Shown here: piece by piece, positions 30,341 to 37,526 of the stretch | Numbering within the stretch: position 1 is the stretch's first letter | Layout: every line of letters starts with the position of its first letter | Origin: a virus | IMG/VR virus record: IMGVR_UViG_3300042549_004390 | Location: 1 to 38,716 of that record | Direction: 5' to 3' (one strand) | Length of the DNA stretch: 38,716 nucleotides | Made by a program: the position numbers and the translations under genes | Notes under the pieces: generated by a model | Databases searched by the model: none | What the model was told of the DNA's origin: nothing | What the model saw: only the letters and a program-made list of their open reading frames with translations

Positions 30341-30371
30341 GCCGGCGGCGGGGGGATAAAGCACCGCCGGC
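30341..30371. repeat. 8-bp inverted repeat in an 89-bp spacer
   Basis: GCCGGCGG (30341-30348) and CCGCCGGC (30364-30371) can pair around a 15-base loop. It lies between the 75-aa gene and the DUF5856-like gene, without a T tract on the - strand side. It could be a weak terminator or attenuator separating the connector genes from lysis; no promoter was seen in the spacer. Confidence 0.4.
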
Positions 30372-30406
30372 CCTGCCACAGCCCAAGGGGAGCACTCCTC
30401 GGGTGT

Positions 30407-30634
30407 TCATGGCGCGAGGGGGGTGTCCGGTCGCGGAAACTGGAGAGCGATAACTTCCGGTTGCCGGGCCGGCAGCCGGTACGGGTCGTACTGGTCGATG
30501 TCGTCCTTGCAGACGCGCAGCCCCGGGTAGTTCGGATCCGGGTACAGATCGTCAAGGCTCATCTTGCGGCTGCACCGGCCGCAGATGCCGATGCCAAGCG
30601 TGCTGCGCCCCCGTGTGTCGAGAAAGACCGGCAT
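30407..30634 (-). CDS. 75-aa zinc-knuckle-like phage protein
   Basis: The sequence MPVFLDTRGRSTLGIGICGR, then CSRKMSLDDLYPDPNYPGL and VCKDDIDQYDPYRLPAR is a recognisable small protein found in many podovirus tail regions. C18, C21 and a later Cys with Asp residues could bind a metal. It follows the connector-like gene by four bases. It is likely a structural or assembly accessory; no demonstrated function is known to me. Confidence 0.68.
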   Translation of the reverse strand: MPVFLDTRGRSTLGIGICGRCSRKMSLDDLYPDPNYPGLRVCKDDIDQYDPYRLPARQPEVIALQFPRPDTPLAP

Positions 30635-30638
30635 GGGA

Positions 30639-31634
30639 CTACCTCGTGTACGGCGAAATGTTGGGGGCGATCATCATCGGCGAGTTGTCGCGCTCCTCGG
30701 CCTGCGCGACGGCCAGCGCCTGCGCGGCCTTGCTGTCCAGCATCGGGATGATCTGCGGGTCGACCTCGATCATCTCCATCGCCATCTTGGCGGCCAGCAT
30801 GGCCACGATTGCCTCATACCAGCGTTGCGGCACTTCCACCTCTTGCGACATGGTGCCGACATCCATGATGTGCCGCTGGATCCACGTGACGACCTGATAG
30901 ACGGTGGCCTGCGCGTTCGGCACGGGCCACAGGTTCAGCACCGGCGACTGCGCCTGACGGTCGAGCCAGAACTGGAGGGGCCGGTTCGACTGGAACGTCT
31001 TGTTCGGCAGGTTGGTGTAATCGTCGCGGTTCATGCGCGCCATGGGGATCTCGGTCGGCGTGTTGCCGAGATATATCTGGCTGAAACCGAGCGTGCCGGT
31101 GATGGCCACGACGCGGAAGTATTGGGTGGCGACGCTGCTGTTCAGGTCGAACCACGTCCACTCGCCGGCGGCGGCCGTCTGGTCTTCGTTCTGAATGATG
31201 GTCCACGTCACGCCGTCAATGCTGCGCTGCAGCGATACCGGGACCGAGGGCGCCGTCCACCGGATGCCTACATTGCTGACTGCGGTGGCGGAGGAGGCGC
31301 TGCCGAAGTTCACCGTGCGGCTGGTCGAGGTGTCGGTGTTGGTGCCGGTCACCTCCTGCAAGGAACGCAGGTTGGTGTTGAGCAGGTCGACCGTGCCCGT
31401 GTAGGTCGTGATCGTCGGCGTGCCCTCGTACAGCGGGTAGATGCACTTCTGGATGCACCACAGCGGCACGCCCTGATTGGCGAGGTCCGACAGCAGCAGG
31501 TACAGCATGTCGTTGGCGATGCTGATCGTCTCGGCCGTGATCTGTTCTGCAGGCACACGGCAGCGACGCACGGCGTTGTCGATAACGCGCTGCGTCGTGA
31601 ACACCGTCTGTGATACCGTGTTGGAATAAGCCAT
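30639..31634 (-). CDS. tail connector-like protein with inserted beta domain
   Basis: A 331-aa protein. The N-terminus (TTQRVIDNAVRRCRVPAEQI, then NDMLYLLLSDLANQGVPLWC) and the C-terminal half (IPMARMNRDDYTNLPNK, LWPVPNAQATVYQVVTWIQR, PQRWYEAIVAMLAAKMAMEM) match a family of podovirus head-tail or tail tube-like structural proteins. Between them, about residues 105-190, lies an inserted beta-sandwich-like segment (VGIRWTAPSVPVSLQRSIDG, then WTWFDLN and QYFRVVAITG) that resembles discoidin or F5/8-type sugar-binding modules. A sigma70-like promoter is seen upstream at 31699-31727. Confidence 0.7.
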   Translation of the reverse strand: MAYSNTVSQTVFTTQRVIDNAVRRCRVPAEQITAETISIANDMLYLLLSDLANQGVPLWCIQKCIYPLYEGTPTITTYTGTVDLLNTNLRSLQEVTGTNTDTSTSRTVNFGSASSATAVSNVGIRWTAPSVPVSLQRSIDGVTWTIIQNEDQTAAAGEWTWFDLNSSVATQYFRVVAITGTLGFSQIYLGNTPTEIPMARMNRDDYTNLPNKTFQSNRPLQFWLDRQAQSPVLNLWPVPNAQATVYQVVTWIQRHIMDVGTMSQEVEVPQRWYEAIVAMLAAKMAMEMIEVDPQIIPMLDSKAAQALAVAQAEERDNSPMMIAPNISPYTR

Positions 31635-31698
31635 GTTATTGTGCTCGCTGTATCAGGGCAGCAGCTTGCCACGGCGGGCGAACATTTCTGGCGGTCGC

Positions 31699-31727
31699 AA
31701 CATACCAAACAACAGCCACCGTGTAAA
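31699..31727 (-). promoter_or_regulatory. predicted sigma70-type promoter
   Basis: Read on the - strand, TTTACA (31727-31722) and TATGTT (31704-31699) are separated by exactly 17 bases in the 95-bp gap upstream of the connector-like gene. They match the consensus at 5/6 and 4/6. It would drive the connector, lysis and downstream tail genes. No activity data can be read from sequence; GC-rich alphaproteobacterial promoters often differ from this consensus. Confidence 0.4.
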
Positions 31728-31729
31728 CT

Positions 31730-32701
31730 CTACTCGAAGGGCATCGGTTGTCGCACAGACGTAGACAGAGGCATGTTTGCGCGGCCGGCGTTCGGCGGAG
31801 GTGGCATCGACGCCCGGGACGCGGAGGCGAAGGGCATGGCACCGCGCGCCGCGTTTGGCGCGGGCGGCATAGGCCCACGCGGACCCGGGGCGATGCTGTT
31901 GCCGTCGGGGCGCACGTCGTTCGGGTGGAACGGGTACAGGTAGGCGAAGAGACCGAAAAACGTGTTTACGTTGGTGAAGAGTGCCGGATCCACGAACTGC
32001 CGGTAGGTTAGCTGCGGCGTGTAGAACGTGTTCGTGTTGGTAAAGAGCGCCGGGGCAAGCGTGTACGTGGCGCTGACCGTGGCGCTGTAGAACGTGTTCG
32101 TATTGGTGTAGAGCGCCGGGGCGAGCGTCACCGCGCCGGGCGTGACCGTGGCGCTGTAGAACGTGTTCGTGTTGGTATAGAGCGCCGGCAACAGCGTGAC
32201 CGCACCGGGTGTAACCGTCGGCGAATAGAACGTGTTCAGGTTGCCGTAGAGCGCCGGCAACAGTGTGTACGTGGCGGCGACTGTCGCCGCGTAGAACGTG
32301 TTCGTGTTGGTGTAGAGATCTGGCAGCAGCGTGTACGTGCTGCTGACCGTGGCGGCGTAGAACGTGTTCGTGTTGGCGGAGAGGTCCGGCAACAGCACAT
32401 ACGTGCTGCCGACCGTTGCCGAGTAGAACGTATTGGTGTTGGTGAAGAGATCAGGCGACAGATTGACAGCGCCCGCCGTGATCGTCGCCGTGTAGAACGT
32501 GTTCGTGTTGGTGAAGAGCGCTGGGGCGAGGTTCTGCGTTGCCGCTCCACCGGGCGCGAGGCCAACAGCGGGCTGCCCCGCCAGCGTGTAGTCGAGCGTT
32601 GCCGAAGACGGACTGAGCGCCTTGGCTTCGATATACGCTGCCGGTTGCCCCGCACCCGTAAAGTCAAGTGTTAGAACATCAGTCCGTGTTGGGAGCGGCA
32701 T
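31730..32701 (-). CDS. tandem-repeat virion surface protein
   Basis: A 323-aa protein. After ~55 residues (MPLPTRTDVLTLDFTGAGQP) there are nine repeats of 22-23 residues with the core PALFTNTNTFY and the following strand SATVTPGAVTL or AATVSSTYTL. This motif occurs in structural proteins of other phages and suggests a beta-solenoid or fibre. The C-terminus (about 265-323) is Pro/Met/Ala-rich with short repeats (GPRGPMPPAPNAARGAMPF). It overlaps the 61-aa gene by 23 bases. Decoration, fibre or capsid-surface roles are all possible. Confidence 0.65.
   Translation of the reverse strand: MPLPTRTDVLTLDFTGAGQPAAYIEAKALSPSSATLDYTLAGQPAVGLAPGGAATQNLAPALFTNTNTFYTATITAGAVNLSPDLFTNTNTFYSATVGSTYVLLPDLSANTNTFYAATVSSTYTLLPDLYTNTNTFYAATVAATYTLLPALYGNLNTFYSPTVTPGAVTLLPALYTNTNTFYSATVTPGAVTLAPALYTNTNTFYSATVSATYTLAPALFTNTNTFYTPQLTYRQFVDPALFTNVNTFFGLFAYLYPFHPNDVRPDGNSIAPGPRGPMPPAPNAARGAMPFASASRASMPPPPNAGRANMPLSTSVRQPMPFE
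31956..32531 (-). repeat. nine 66-69-bp tandem repeats
   Basis: The repeats code for the TNTNTFY units of the 323-aa protein. Conserved DNA such as gtagaacgtgttcgtgttgg recurs nearly unchanged in most units while the bases between vary. Copy-number change by recombination is plausible. Confidence 0.75.
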
Positions 32702-32864
32702 CTGACTGCTCCTGCATCATCGCGTCGTAACGCGCGGCCTCGGCCTGCACTTCCTCGTCCGTGGGGTCTGACTGAAACTTGAACGCCACGGTCTGACCGT
32801 TGATGGCCACGCGGATGCGCCACTTACCTGCGTCGTCCTGCTCACGGTCGATGATCTCGTACAT
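32679..32864 (-). CDS. 61-aa hypothetical protein
   Basis: Starts MYEIIDREQDDAGKWRIRVA at ATG 32864, two bases after the beta-helix gene stop, and overlaps the start of the repeat protein by 23 bases in another frame. It is acidic, with two beta strands then a helix (DEEVQAEAARYDAMMQEQ). No family recognised. The tight packing between two structural genes supports its reality. Confidence 0.58.
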   Translation of the reverse strand: MYEIIDREQDDAGKWRIRVAINGQTVAFKFQSDPTDEEVQAEAARYDAMMQEQSDAAPNTD

Positions 32865-32866
32865 GG

Positions 32867-35200
32867 TCAGACCTGTGTCGCTGTGAGGTTGCAGACGTAA
32901 CCGGAGAACGATGAGCCTCCGAACGCGTGAGCGTAGATGTCCACCGCGCCGGCCTTCGTCGGTGTGAACGTGATGGTCACCGTCTCCCATGTGTTTGCCG
33001 CTGCCGTCATGTCACTGCTCACGCTTGTGGAGACGCCAGTGATCTGACCGCCGGGGCAGATCAGGCGCATGGTCAGGCCGGTGTTGCTGCGCTGCATACG
33101 GGCCGTGACGGTGACGGCGCTGCTGGCGGCGCAGACCACCGTACCCAGTTTGAGAAATACAGGTATAAGCGCGGAGGTGGTGCCTGAAGTCGGACGCATC
33201 CGCCACGACGTTGTCGCGGGGCTGTCCACGACTGCGGTCTGCTGGTTGACGGTGCCGATGCCGGATTGAAACACCCAACTGTTGTTGTCGGTGTCGTCGA
33301 GGCGGTTGACGTATACGAGGCCCGTTACGCCAAAGGAGGCAACCTCCGTAGCCTCGTTAATCGTGAAGTTGTTTAGGTACAGTTCGCTAATGGTAAAGGA
33401 AAATACGCCTTGATTGTGGCCAGTAGTGCTACCGCCATTAACAGAATTGTTGAAAGATTGTGACGCCGAAATTCCAGTCGAATTTATACCATTGGTTAGC
33501 GTTGCCGTTCCTACTGTGCAGTTATTGCAAGTACTAAAAGCTATATCGGCGTTTGAACCGCTTACGCCGTTGTTTCCTCCAACTACAGAGCCAACGGTTT
33601 GGTATTTGCCGCTGAGAAACGATAAGCCAACAGTAGCGTTGTTGGCGGCTAATTTTAATTCGGTAATAGATGAGCCTACCCCGCTTAGTCCTACACCACC
33701 AGCTCCATTGTTATTGGCCCACACCGACCCGAAGGTTACATTAGCGTCCCCTACGCCAGAAAAAAGGCCGTCAGACGTATTCGCGGTGCAATATATGGAA
33801 TTTATGTTTACGGAGAAAAAACTTCCGGGGGTTGATAAGAACCCGAAGTTGTAGCGGCAGAAGTTCAGCCGATCTATAGACACAAACTGCCTAGCCGAGG
33901 TCGTATTCAGCCCGCGACCAAGACCGTTTTGCCCGTCAAGCCACGTCTGCCCTGTCTGAGTGGACATGTCCGTGCGGTTCCAACCGCCGCTGTAGGTAAT
34001 GAGGTTGCCGCTGGTGCCACTGTCGTTAAGGATTGATATGTCGGCATTGGTGCCGTTGGCGATTGTAGTCTTGGTCGTCTCACGCTTGTAGGTCGTCACC
34101 GTCTCCGTGACGCCATTATAGCCTCGGATGCCGGTGGATTGACTAGTATTACCATTGGCGTTTGCCAGCATGATGACATCGTTGTTGATGCTCTGGATGG
34201 CGTACCACGCCTCGTCACCCGTGCCGTCGCTCTTGGATATCAGCGAATTGAGCGTCACGCTATCGGCGGATGACGCGGCTTTGCAGGCAATGATGTTGTC
34301 AAGAATAATTGTCTGCTGGCCGAGATCGGTAACAACGTAGAACGCCACGGAGCGGATAGCGGCGTTTAAGTTGGTGCCAAGGTTAACGGTGACCGGCACC
34401 CATACAGCGGTCGCGCCAAGTGCAGGAATGTCGCACTGATGCACCACCGTGTCGCCAATGGTGTCGGTGCAGAGCGCCACATATGTTTGGCCTGCGGCAC
34501 CTACAATCCCTGTTCTAAGGTATATCCAAAACGTCACTTGTTGGTAGGCAGAAAGGTCGAGCGTTGCAGGCAGTGTGTAGTACGCCGCCTTGCCAGTTGT
34601 GAACGCAGGTTGAAGGTTAAACAGGGGCGCGCCGTTGCCCTCTTTCCAAGTTATCGCTCCCGTTATACTGACGTTAGCACTTGCCACCCAACCACCCTTC
34701 TGGCCACCCCCACCGCACAGGGCGATGTTCTGCACCAGCGGCGAGGCCGTCTTGACGACTAAATTGTTGGCTTTGGTAATGTTTCCCGTCGCACTGCCAA
34801 CACTGCTGCCGGTGGTATTGCTGCCGTTGATCTGCACAATACTAAAGTTCTGGACACTTGAGACGGCGCTGACCTTCCACACGCCGTTGGCGTTGGCGTT
34901 GGAGTTACCTGTAACTATCACATAGTCATTAACCGCAAGACCATGATCGGAGATCGTTTGTATAGCGATTGGCGTCGCGTTGGTGGACGACTGAATGCTT
35001 ACGGCATTAGGACGCCCGCCACCCGTCCACGTTGCGCTGCCGATGCTCGTTGGATCGGGCGAGGCCATGATCCTAATGGTATCACCCGGCGCGATGCGCG
35101 CAGCCGTAGCGCCTGACGTGATCGTCTTCCACCGCAAGGCAAAAGTCGTGCCGTTGTTGGCGTCGTTGCCGCCGTCAAAGTCGAGGTAGAATGTGGCCAC
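32867..35200 (-). CDS. beta-helix spike-like structural protein
   Basis: A 777-aa protein with GTG start at 35200. The N-terminus, MATFYLDFDGGNDANNGTTF then ALRWKTI, is typical of right-handed parallel beta-helix proteins of phage spikes and pectate-lyase-like folds. The centre (about 400-650) is rich in Asn, Ser, Gly and Thr with short turns (GVGSSITELKLAANN, NNCTVGTATLTNG). The C-terminal ~110 residues look like a separate beta-sandwich, carbohydrate-binding-like domain (NTWETVTITFTPTKAGAVDI). The DNA of the central part is clearly AT-richer than the rest of the window. It may bind or cut surface polysaccharide; no active site was identified. Confidence 0.7.
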   Translation of the reverse strand: MATFYLDFDGGNDANNGTTFALRWKTITSGATAARIAPGDTIRIMASPDPTSIGSATWTGGGRPNAVSIQSSTNATPIAIQTISDHGLAVNDYVIVTGNSNANANGVWKVSAVSSVQNFSIVQINGSNTTGSSVGSATGNITKANNLVVKTASPLVQNIALCGGGGQKGGWVASANVSITGAITWKEGNGAPLFNLQPAFTTGKAAYYTLPATLDLSAYQQVTFWIYLRTGIVGAAGQTYVALCTDTIGDTVVHQCDIPALGATAVWVPVTVNLGTNLNAAIRSVAFYVVTDLGQQTIILDNIIACKAASSADSVTLNSLISKSDGTGDEAWYAIQSINNDVIMLANANGNTSQSTGIRGYNGVTETVTTYKRETTKTTIANGTNADISILNDSGTSGNLITYSGGWNRTDMSTQTGQTWLDGQNGLGRGLNTTSARQFVSIDRLNFCRYNFGFLSTPGSFFSVNINSIYCTANTSDGLFSGVGDANVTFGSVWANNNGAGGVGLSGVGSSITELKLAANNATVGLSFLSGKYQTVGSVVGGNNGVSGSNADIAFSTCNNCTVGTATLTNGINSTGISASQSFNNSVNGGSTTGHNQGVFSFTISELYLNNFTINEATEVASFGVTGLVYVNRLDDTDNNSWVFQSGIGTVNQQTAVVDSPATTSWRMRPTSGTTSALIPVFLKLGTVVCAASSAVTVTARMQRSNTGLTMRLICPGGQITGVSTSVSSDMTAAANTWETVTITFTPTKAGAVDIYAHAFGGSSFSGYVCNLTATQV

Positions 35201-35219
35201 GGAATGTGCGCCCCCTCAG

Positions 35220-35624
35220 TTACAGCGCGAAAATGCCCGATGCGTTCCACGTGATCGAGATGTCGCCGCCGTTTGGTGTCACTGGCAGGCCGGTGACCGA
35301 CGTGTCGATGTACGCCACCAGAGGCGAGGTGCCTGCGGTGCCGGTGTCGACGTACAGCACAAGCGCCTCAACCGACGCGCCGGTGACCGCCGTGAAGGTG
35401 ACATTGCCGCCGTCGAACACGCCGTTGGTGAACGTCTTGCTCCCGATGGTCTGCGGCGTGCCCACGACGGCCGACGAGACCGAAGTGTAGAACTGGTCCG
35501 CCGAGTTGTAGGTGTAGACACCAGTGTCCACGAGCGCCACCTTAACGGTGCCCGCCGACAGGTTGTTGTTTGCGGTGAACTGGAGCAGTTGCTCCTTCCA
35601 CTTTGGGAATAAGGCATTTGCCAT
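35220..35624 (-). CDS. 134-aa small structural protein
   Basis: The product begins MANALFPKWKEQLLQFTANN and continues LSAGTVKVALVDTGVYTYN, then FTNGVFDGGNVTFTAVTG and VEALVLYVDTGTAGTSPLVA with IDTSVTGLPVTPNGGD. This set is familiar from small beta-rich virion proteins found in many podoviruses and siphoviruses, often upstream of spike genes. It probably decorates the head or tail. A ribosome site (AAGGAAA) precedes ATG 35624. Confidence 0.66.
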   Translation of the reverse strand: MANALFPKWKEQLLQFTANNNLSAGTVKVALVDTGVYTYNSADQFYTSVSSAVVGTPQTIGSKTFTNGVFDGGNVTFTAVTGASVEALVLYVDTGTAGTSPLVAYIDTSVTGLPVTPNGGDISITWNASGIFAL

Positions 35625-35650
35625 GTCGAGTTTCCTTTACGTGTTGCGGG

Positions 35651-36223
35651 TCAGCAGCTCTTGCCGCCCTTCGGCATAGCGGCAAGGCCACCGCCCTTCT
35701 TCGCCATCGCGCCGCCTTTGGCGCGCGGGGTCGTGCGCAGCACGGCGGCACGGTCAGCGGCGTCCATGAGCGACATGCGGTTGCCGCTGTCCACACTGGC
35801 ACCGATCAGCGGCAGACGCGGGGCCACTGGCACGCGCTTCTTCACCTGACGCATCTCGCGCTCGGACATGGCACCTGCGCCCGGGGCGCGGCGCATCATC
35901 TCGCGCATCTCTTTGGCTTCCATCTCGGACATGCGGTTGCCGCTGGCCACGCTGTCGCCGATGGGTGGCATGCGGTTGACGCGGCCGCCGTCAGCCTTCT
36001 TCATCGGGGCGCCAGCCTTGCGGGCCTCGCTCATGGCGATGGCCGTGGCCTGCTTCGGGTTGGTCACCGTCGGGCCGCTCTTGCTGCCGCTGTGCAGCTT
36101 GCCTGCCTTGAACTCGCCCATCACTTTACCGACCTTGGCGGCGCCCTTGACGCTGCCGCCCTTGGCGTAGCAGGAGCCGCCGTCCATGTACTTCATCTTG
36201 GTGCTGTCTTTGTAGCCGTCCAT
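35651..36223 (-). CDS. DUF6496-like protein with internal duplication
   Basis: A 190-aa basic, Gly/Met/Lys-rich protein. The region KVMGEFKAGKLHSGSKSG, then NPKQATAIAMSEARKAG matches a DUF6496-type motif. A later segment is duplicated: IGDSVASGNRMSEMEAKE and IGASVDSGNRMSLMDAAD. The N- and C-termini have KGGS and KKGGG stretches. The frame is open further upstream to 36298, but ATG 36223 follows the 58-aa gene by one base and fits the expected start MDGYKDST. Function unknown; the family is common in phage genomes close to virion genes. Confidence 0.65.
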   Translation of the reverse strand: MDGYKDSTKMKYMDGGSCYAKGGSVKGAAKVGKVMGEFKAGKLHSGSKSGPTVTNPKQATAIAMSEARKAGAPMKKADGGRVNRMPPIGDSVASGNRMSEMEAKEMREMMRRAPGAGAMSEREMRQVKKRVPVAPRLPLIGASVDSGNRMSLMDAADRAAVLRTTPRAKGGAMAKKGGGLAAMPKGGKSC

Positions 36224-36224
36224 G

Positions 36225-36401
36225 TCACTTACCTTTCTTGCGGGCCGCAGCCAAGTTATCGACGAGATTTGGATAAGGACGGCCCGCCGCAGCCGCACGT
36301 GCCTTAGCAGATTTCTTGCGCTTCACCGATAGACTTTTCGGCTTGCCGAGATCCTCCGGTCGTTTCTTGTCCCACACGGGCTTCACGGCAAAGTCGCTCA
36401 T
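36225..36401 (-). CDS. 58-aa basic protein
   Basis: A very basic small protein starting MSDFAVKPVWDKKRPEDLGK, with a Lys/Ala-rich middle (SVKRKKSAKARAAAAGRPY) and ending RKKGK. The FAVKPVWDKxRPxDLGKPKSL and GRPYPNLVDN segments occur in small proteins of many tailed phages, usually in the same DUF6321/DUF6496 neighbourhood. Likely binds nucleic acid by charge; role unknown. It is one base from its downstream neighbour. Confidence 0.65.
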   Translation of the reverse strand: MSDFAVKPVWDKKRPEDLGKPKSLSVKRKKSAKARAAAAGRPYPNLVDNLAAARKKGK

Positions 36402-36402
36402 G

Positions 36403-37245
36403 TCAGCAGTCCCACTTGCGCAGCGCCAGCGCCTTGCGCGTCGGCCGGCCCTTCTCGTCCTTCATCGGCCCCTCCATGCCGCCCATCCGGGCGCAAAACG
36501 AGCTGCGCCGGGCGGCCGCCTTGGGCGACTTCTTGGCCTGCTTGGCGCTGACGGGCGGCTTGATGTCCTGCCCCTGCGCCTTCAGCGACGCGCGACCCTT
36601 GGCGTTGAGACCGCCCTCGGGGTTCTGACCCTCCTTGCGGGTCCACGCGCCGGCGGTGGCGAGGCCACCCTCCTTGAACTGCCGGCGGACGCCGAGGCTG
36701 ACGTTGGCGCCGCGCGCCGGGTCGTAGCCGCCGGACACGGACACCGGGCCGTCCTCGTAGCGCATCTCGCCACCGAAACCTGCGCCGGGTTCATAGCCGC
36801 CCGACACGGACACCGGGCCGCGCTGGTAGCGCGCCTGAAGCATCCGCAGCTTCATCTCATTGTCGAGGGCGGCGTTCACGTCGACATTGCCGCCGGCCAT
36901 GGGCATGCCCGCGCTGCCCTGCATTCCCTGAAAACCGCCGCGAGGCCCCATCTGCGCCTGCACGCCGACGTTGGCCGGACCCACCTGCGCCTGCATGCCG
37001 CCCTGCATACCCGCAAAACGTGCCGCCATCGGCTGCTGGGCACCCATGGGAGGCGCGCCGAAGGGTGCGCCGGGGTTCGGTGCCCCGGCAGGCATCTGCT
37101 GCGCCATGGGGCCAGCCTGACCGCGCACGGGAGGCTGTTGCTGGTTCGGTGGCGGCCCGAGGGGGCTGACGCGCTGCGGCAAGCCGAGGGCGTCGTCGAT
37201 CTGACGCTTGGCTCGCGCTATCCGGCTGTCGTAGGTGTTGTCCAT
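36403..37245 (-). CDS. DUF6321-like C-terminal protein with Pro/Met-rich linker
   Basis: A 280-aa protein. The N-terminus (MDNTYDSRIARAKRQIDDAL) is followed by a Pro/Gln/Met/Gly-rich stretch (GPPPNQQQPPVRGQAG and GAQQPMAARFAGMQGGMQ), then short beta repeats (GPVSVSGGYEPG and GPVSVSGGYDPA). The last ~85 residues, AWTRKEGQNPEGGLNAKGRA and FCARMGGMEGPMKDEKGRP with TRKALALRKW, match the DUF6321 type. The ATG shares a base with the upstream stop (TAATG). Likely a virion-associated or packaged basic protein; function unknown. Confidence 0.66.
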   Translation of the reverse strand: MDNTYDSRIARAKRQIDDALGLPQRVSPLGPPPNQQQPPVRGQAGPMAQQMPAGAPNPGAPFGAPPMGAQQPMAARFAGMQGGMQAQVGPANVGVQAQMGPRGGFQGMQGSAGMPMAGGNVDVNAALDNEMKLRMLQARYQRGPVSVSGGYEPGAGFGGEMRYEDGPVSVSGGYDPARGANVSLGVRRQFKEGGLATAGAWTRKEGQNPEGGLNAKGRASLKAQGQDIKPPVSAKQAKKSPKAAARRSSFCARMGGMEGPMKDEKGRPTRKALALRKWDC

Positions 37246-37526
37246 TATGCCCACACGCGATGGGGAACTGTTGGCTCGACGCTCAACGGTGTCAACTCGG
37301 CAAGCTGCTCGTCGTCAAAAGTGCCGCGCAGATTGGTATGCCAGCCGGGGTAGTCCACCACGATAGGCTCGTCGGCCTTGTCGTAGCCCGTCACGCGGCT
37401 GAATGGCCCGATGTGATCCAGCGAGACGCCAGACACCGGGTTGCCTTCATCGTCAATGACACCCGCAGCCAGCAGCGCGGCAGTCATCTTGGCTTCGGTG
37501 GCTGTCATGAGATACAGGTCGATCAT
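37245..37526 (-). CDS. 93-aa hypothetical phage protein
   Basis: Starts MIDLYLMTATEAKMTAALLA at ATG 37526, overlapping the adhesin stop (ATGA). The rest has GVSLDHIGPFSRVTGYDKAD, then VDYPGWHTNLRGTFDDEQL. This small protein, with the YPGWHTNLRG motif, recurs beside fibre and spike genes in many phages, but no role is known to me; a structural or chaperone function is possible. The frame open upstream to 37820 is a shadow over the adhesin gene. Confidence 0.65.
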   Translation of the reverse strand: MIDLYLMTATEAKMTAALLAAGVIDDEGNPVSGVSLDHIGPFSRVTGYDKADEPIVVDYPGWHTNLRGTFDDEQLAELTPLSVEPTVPHRVWA

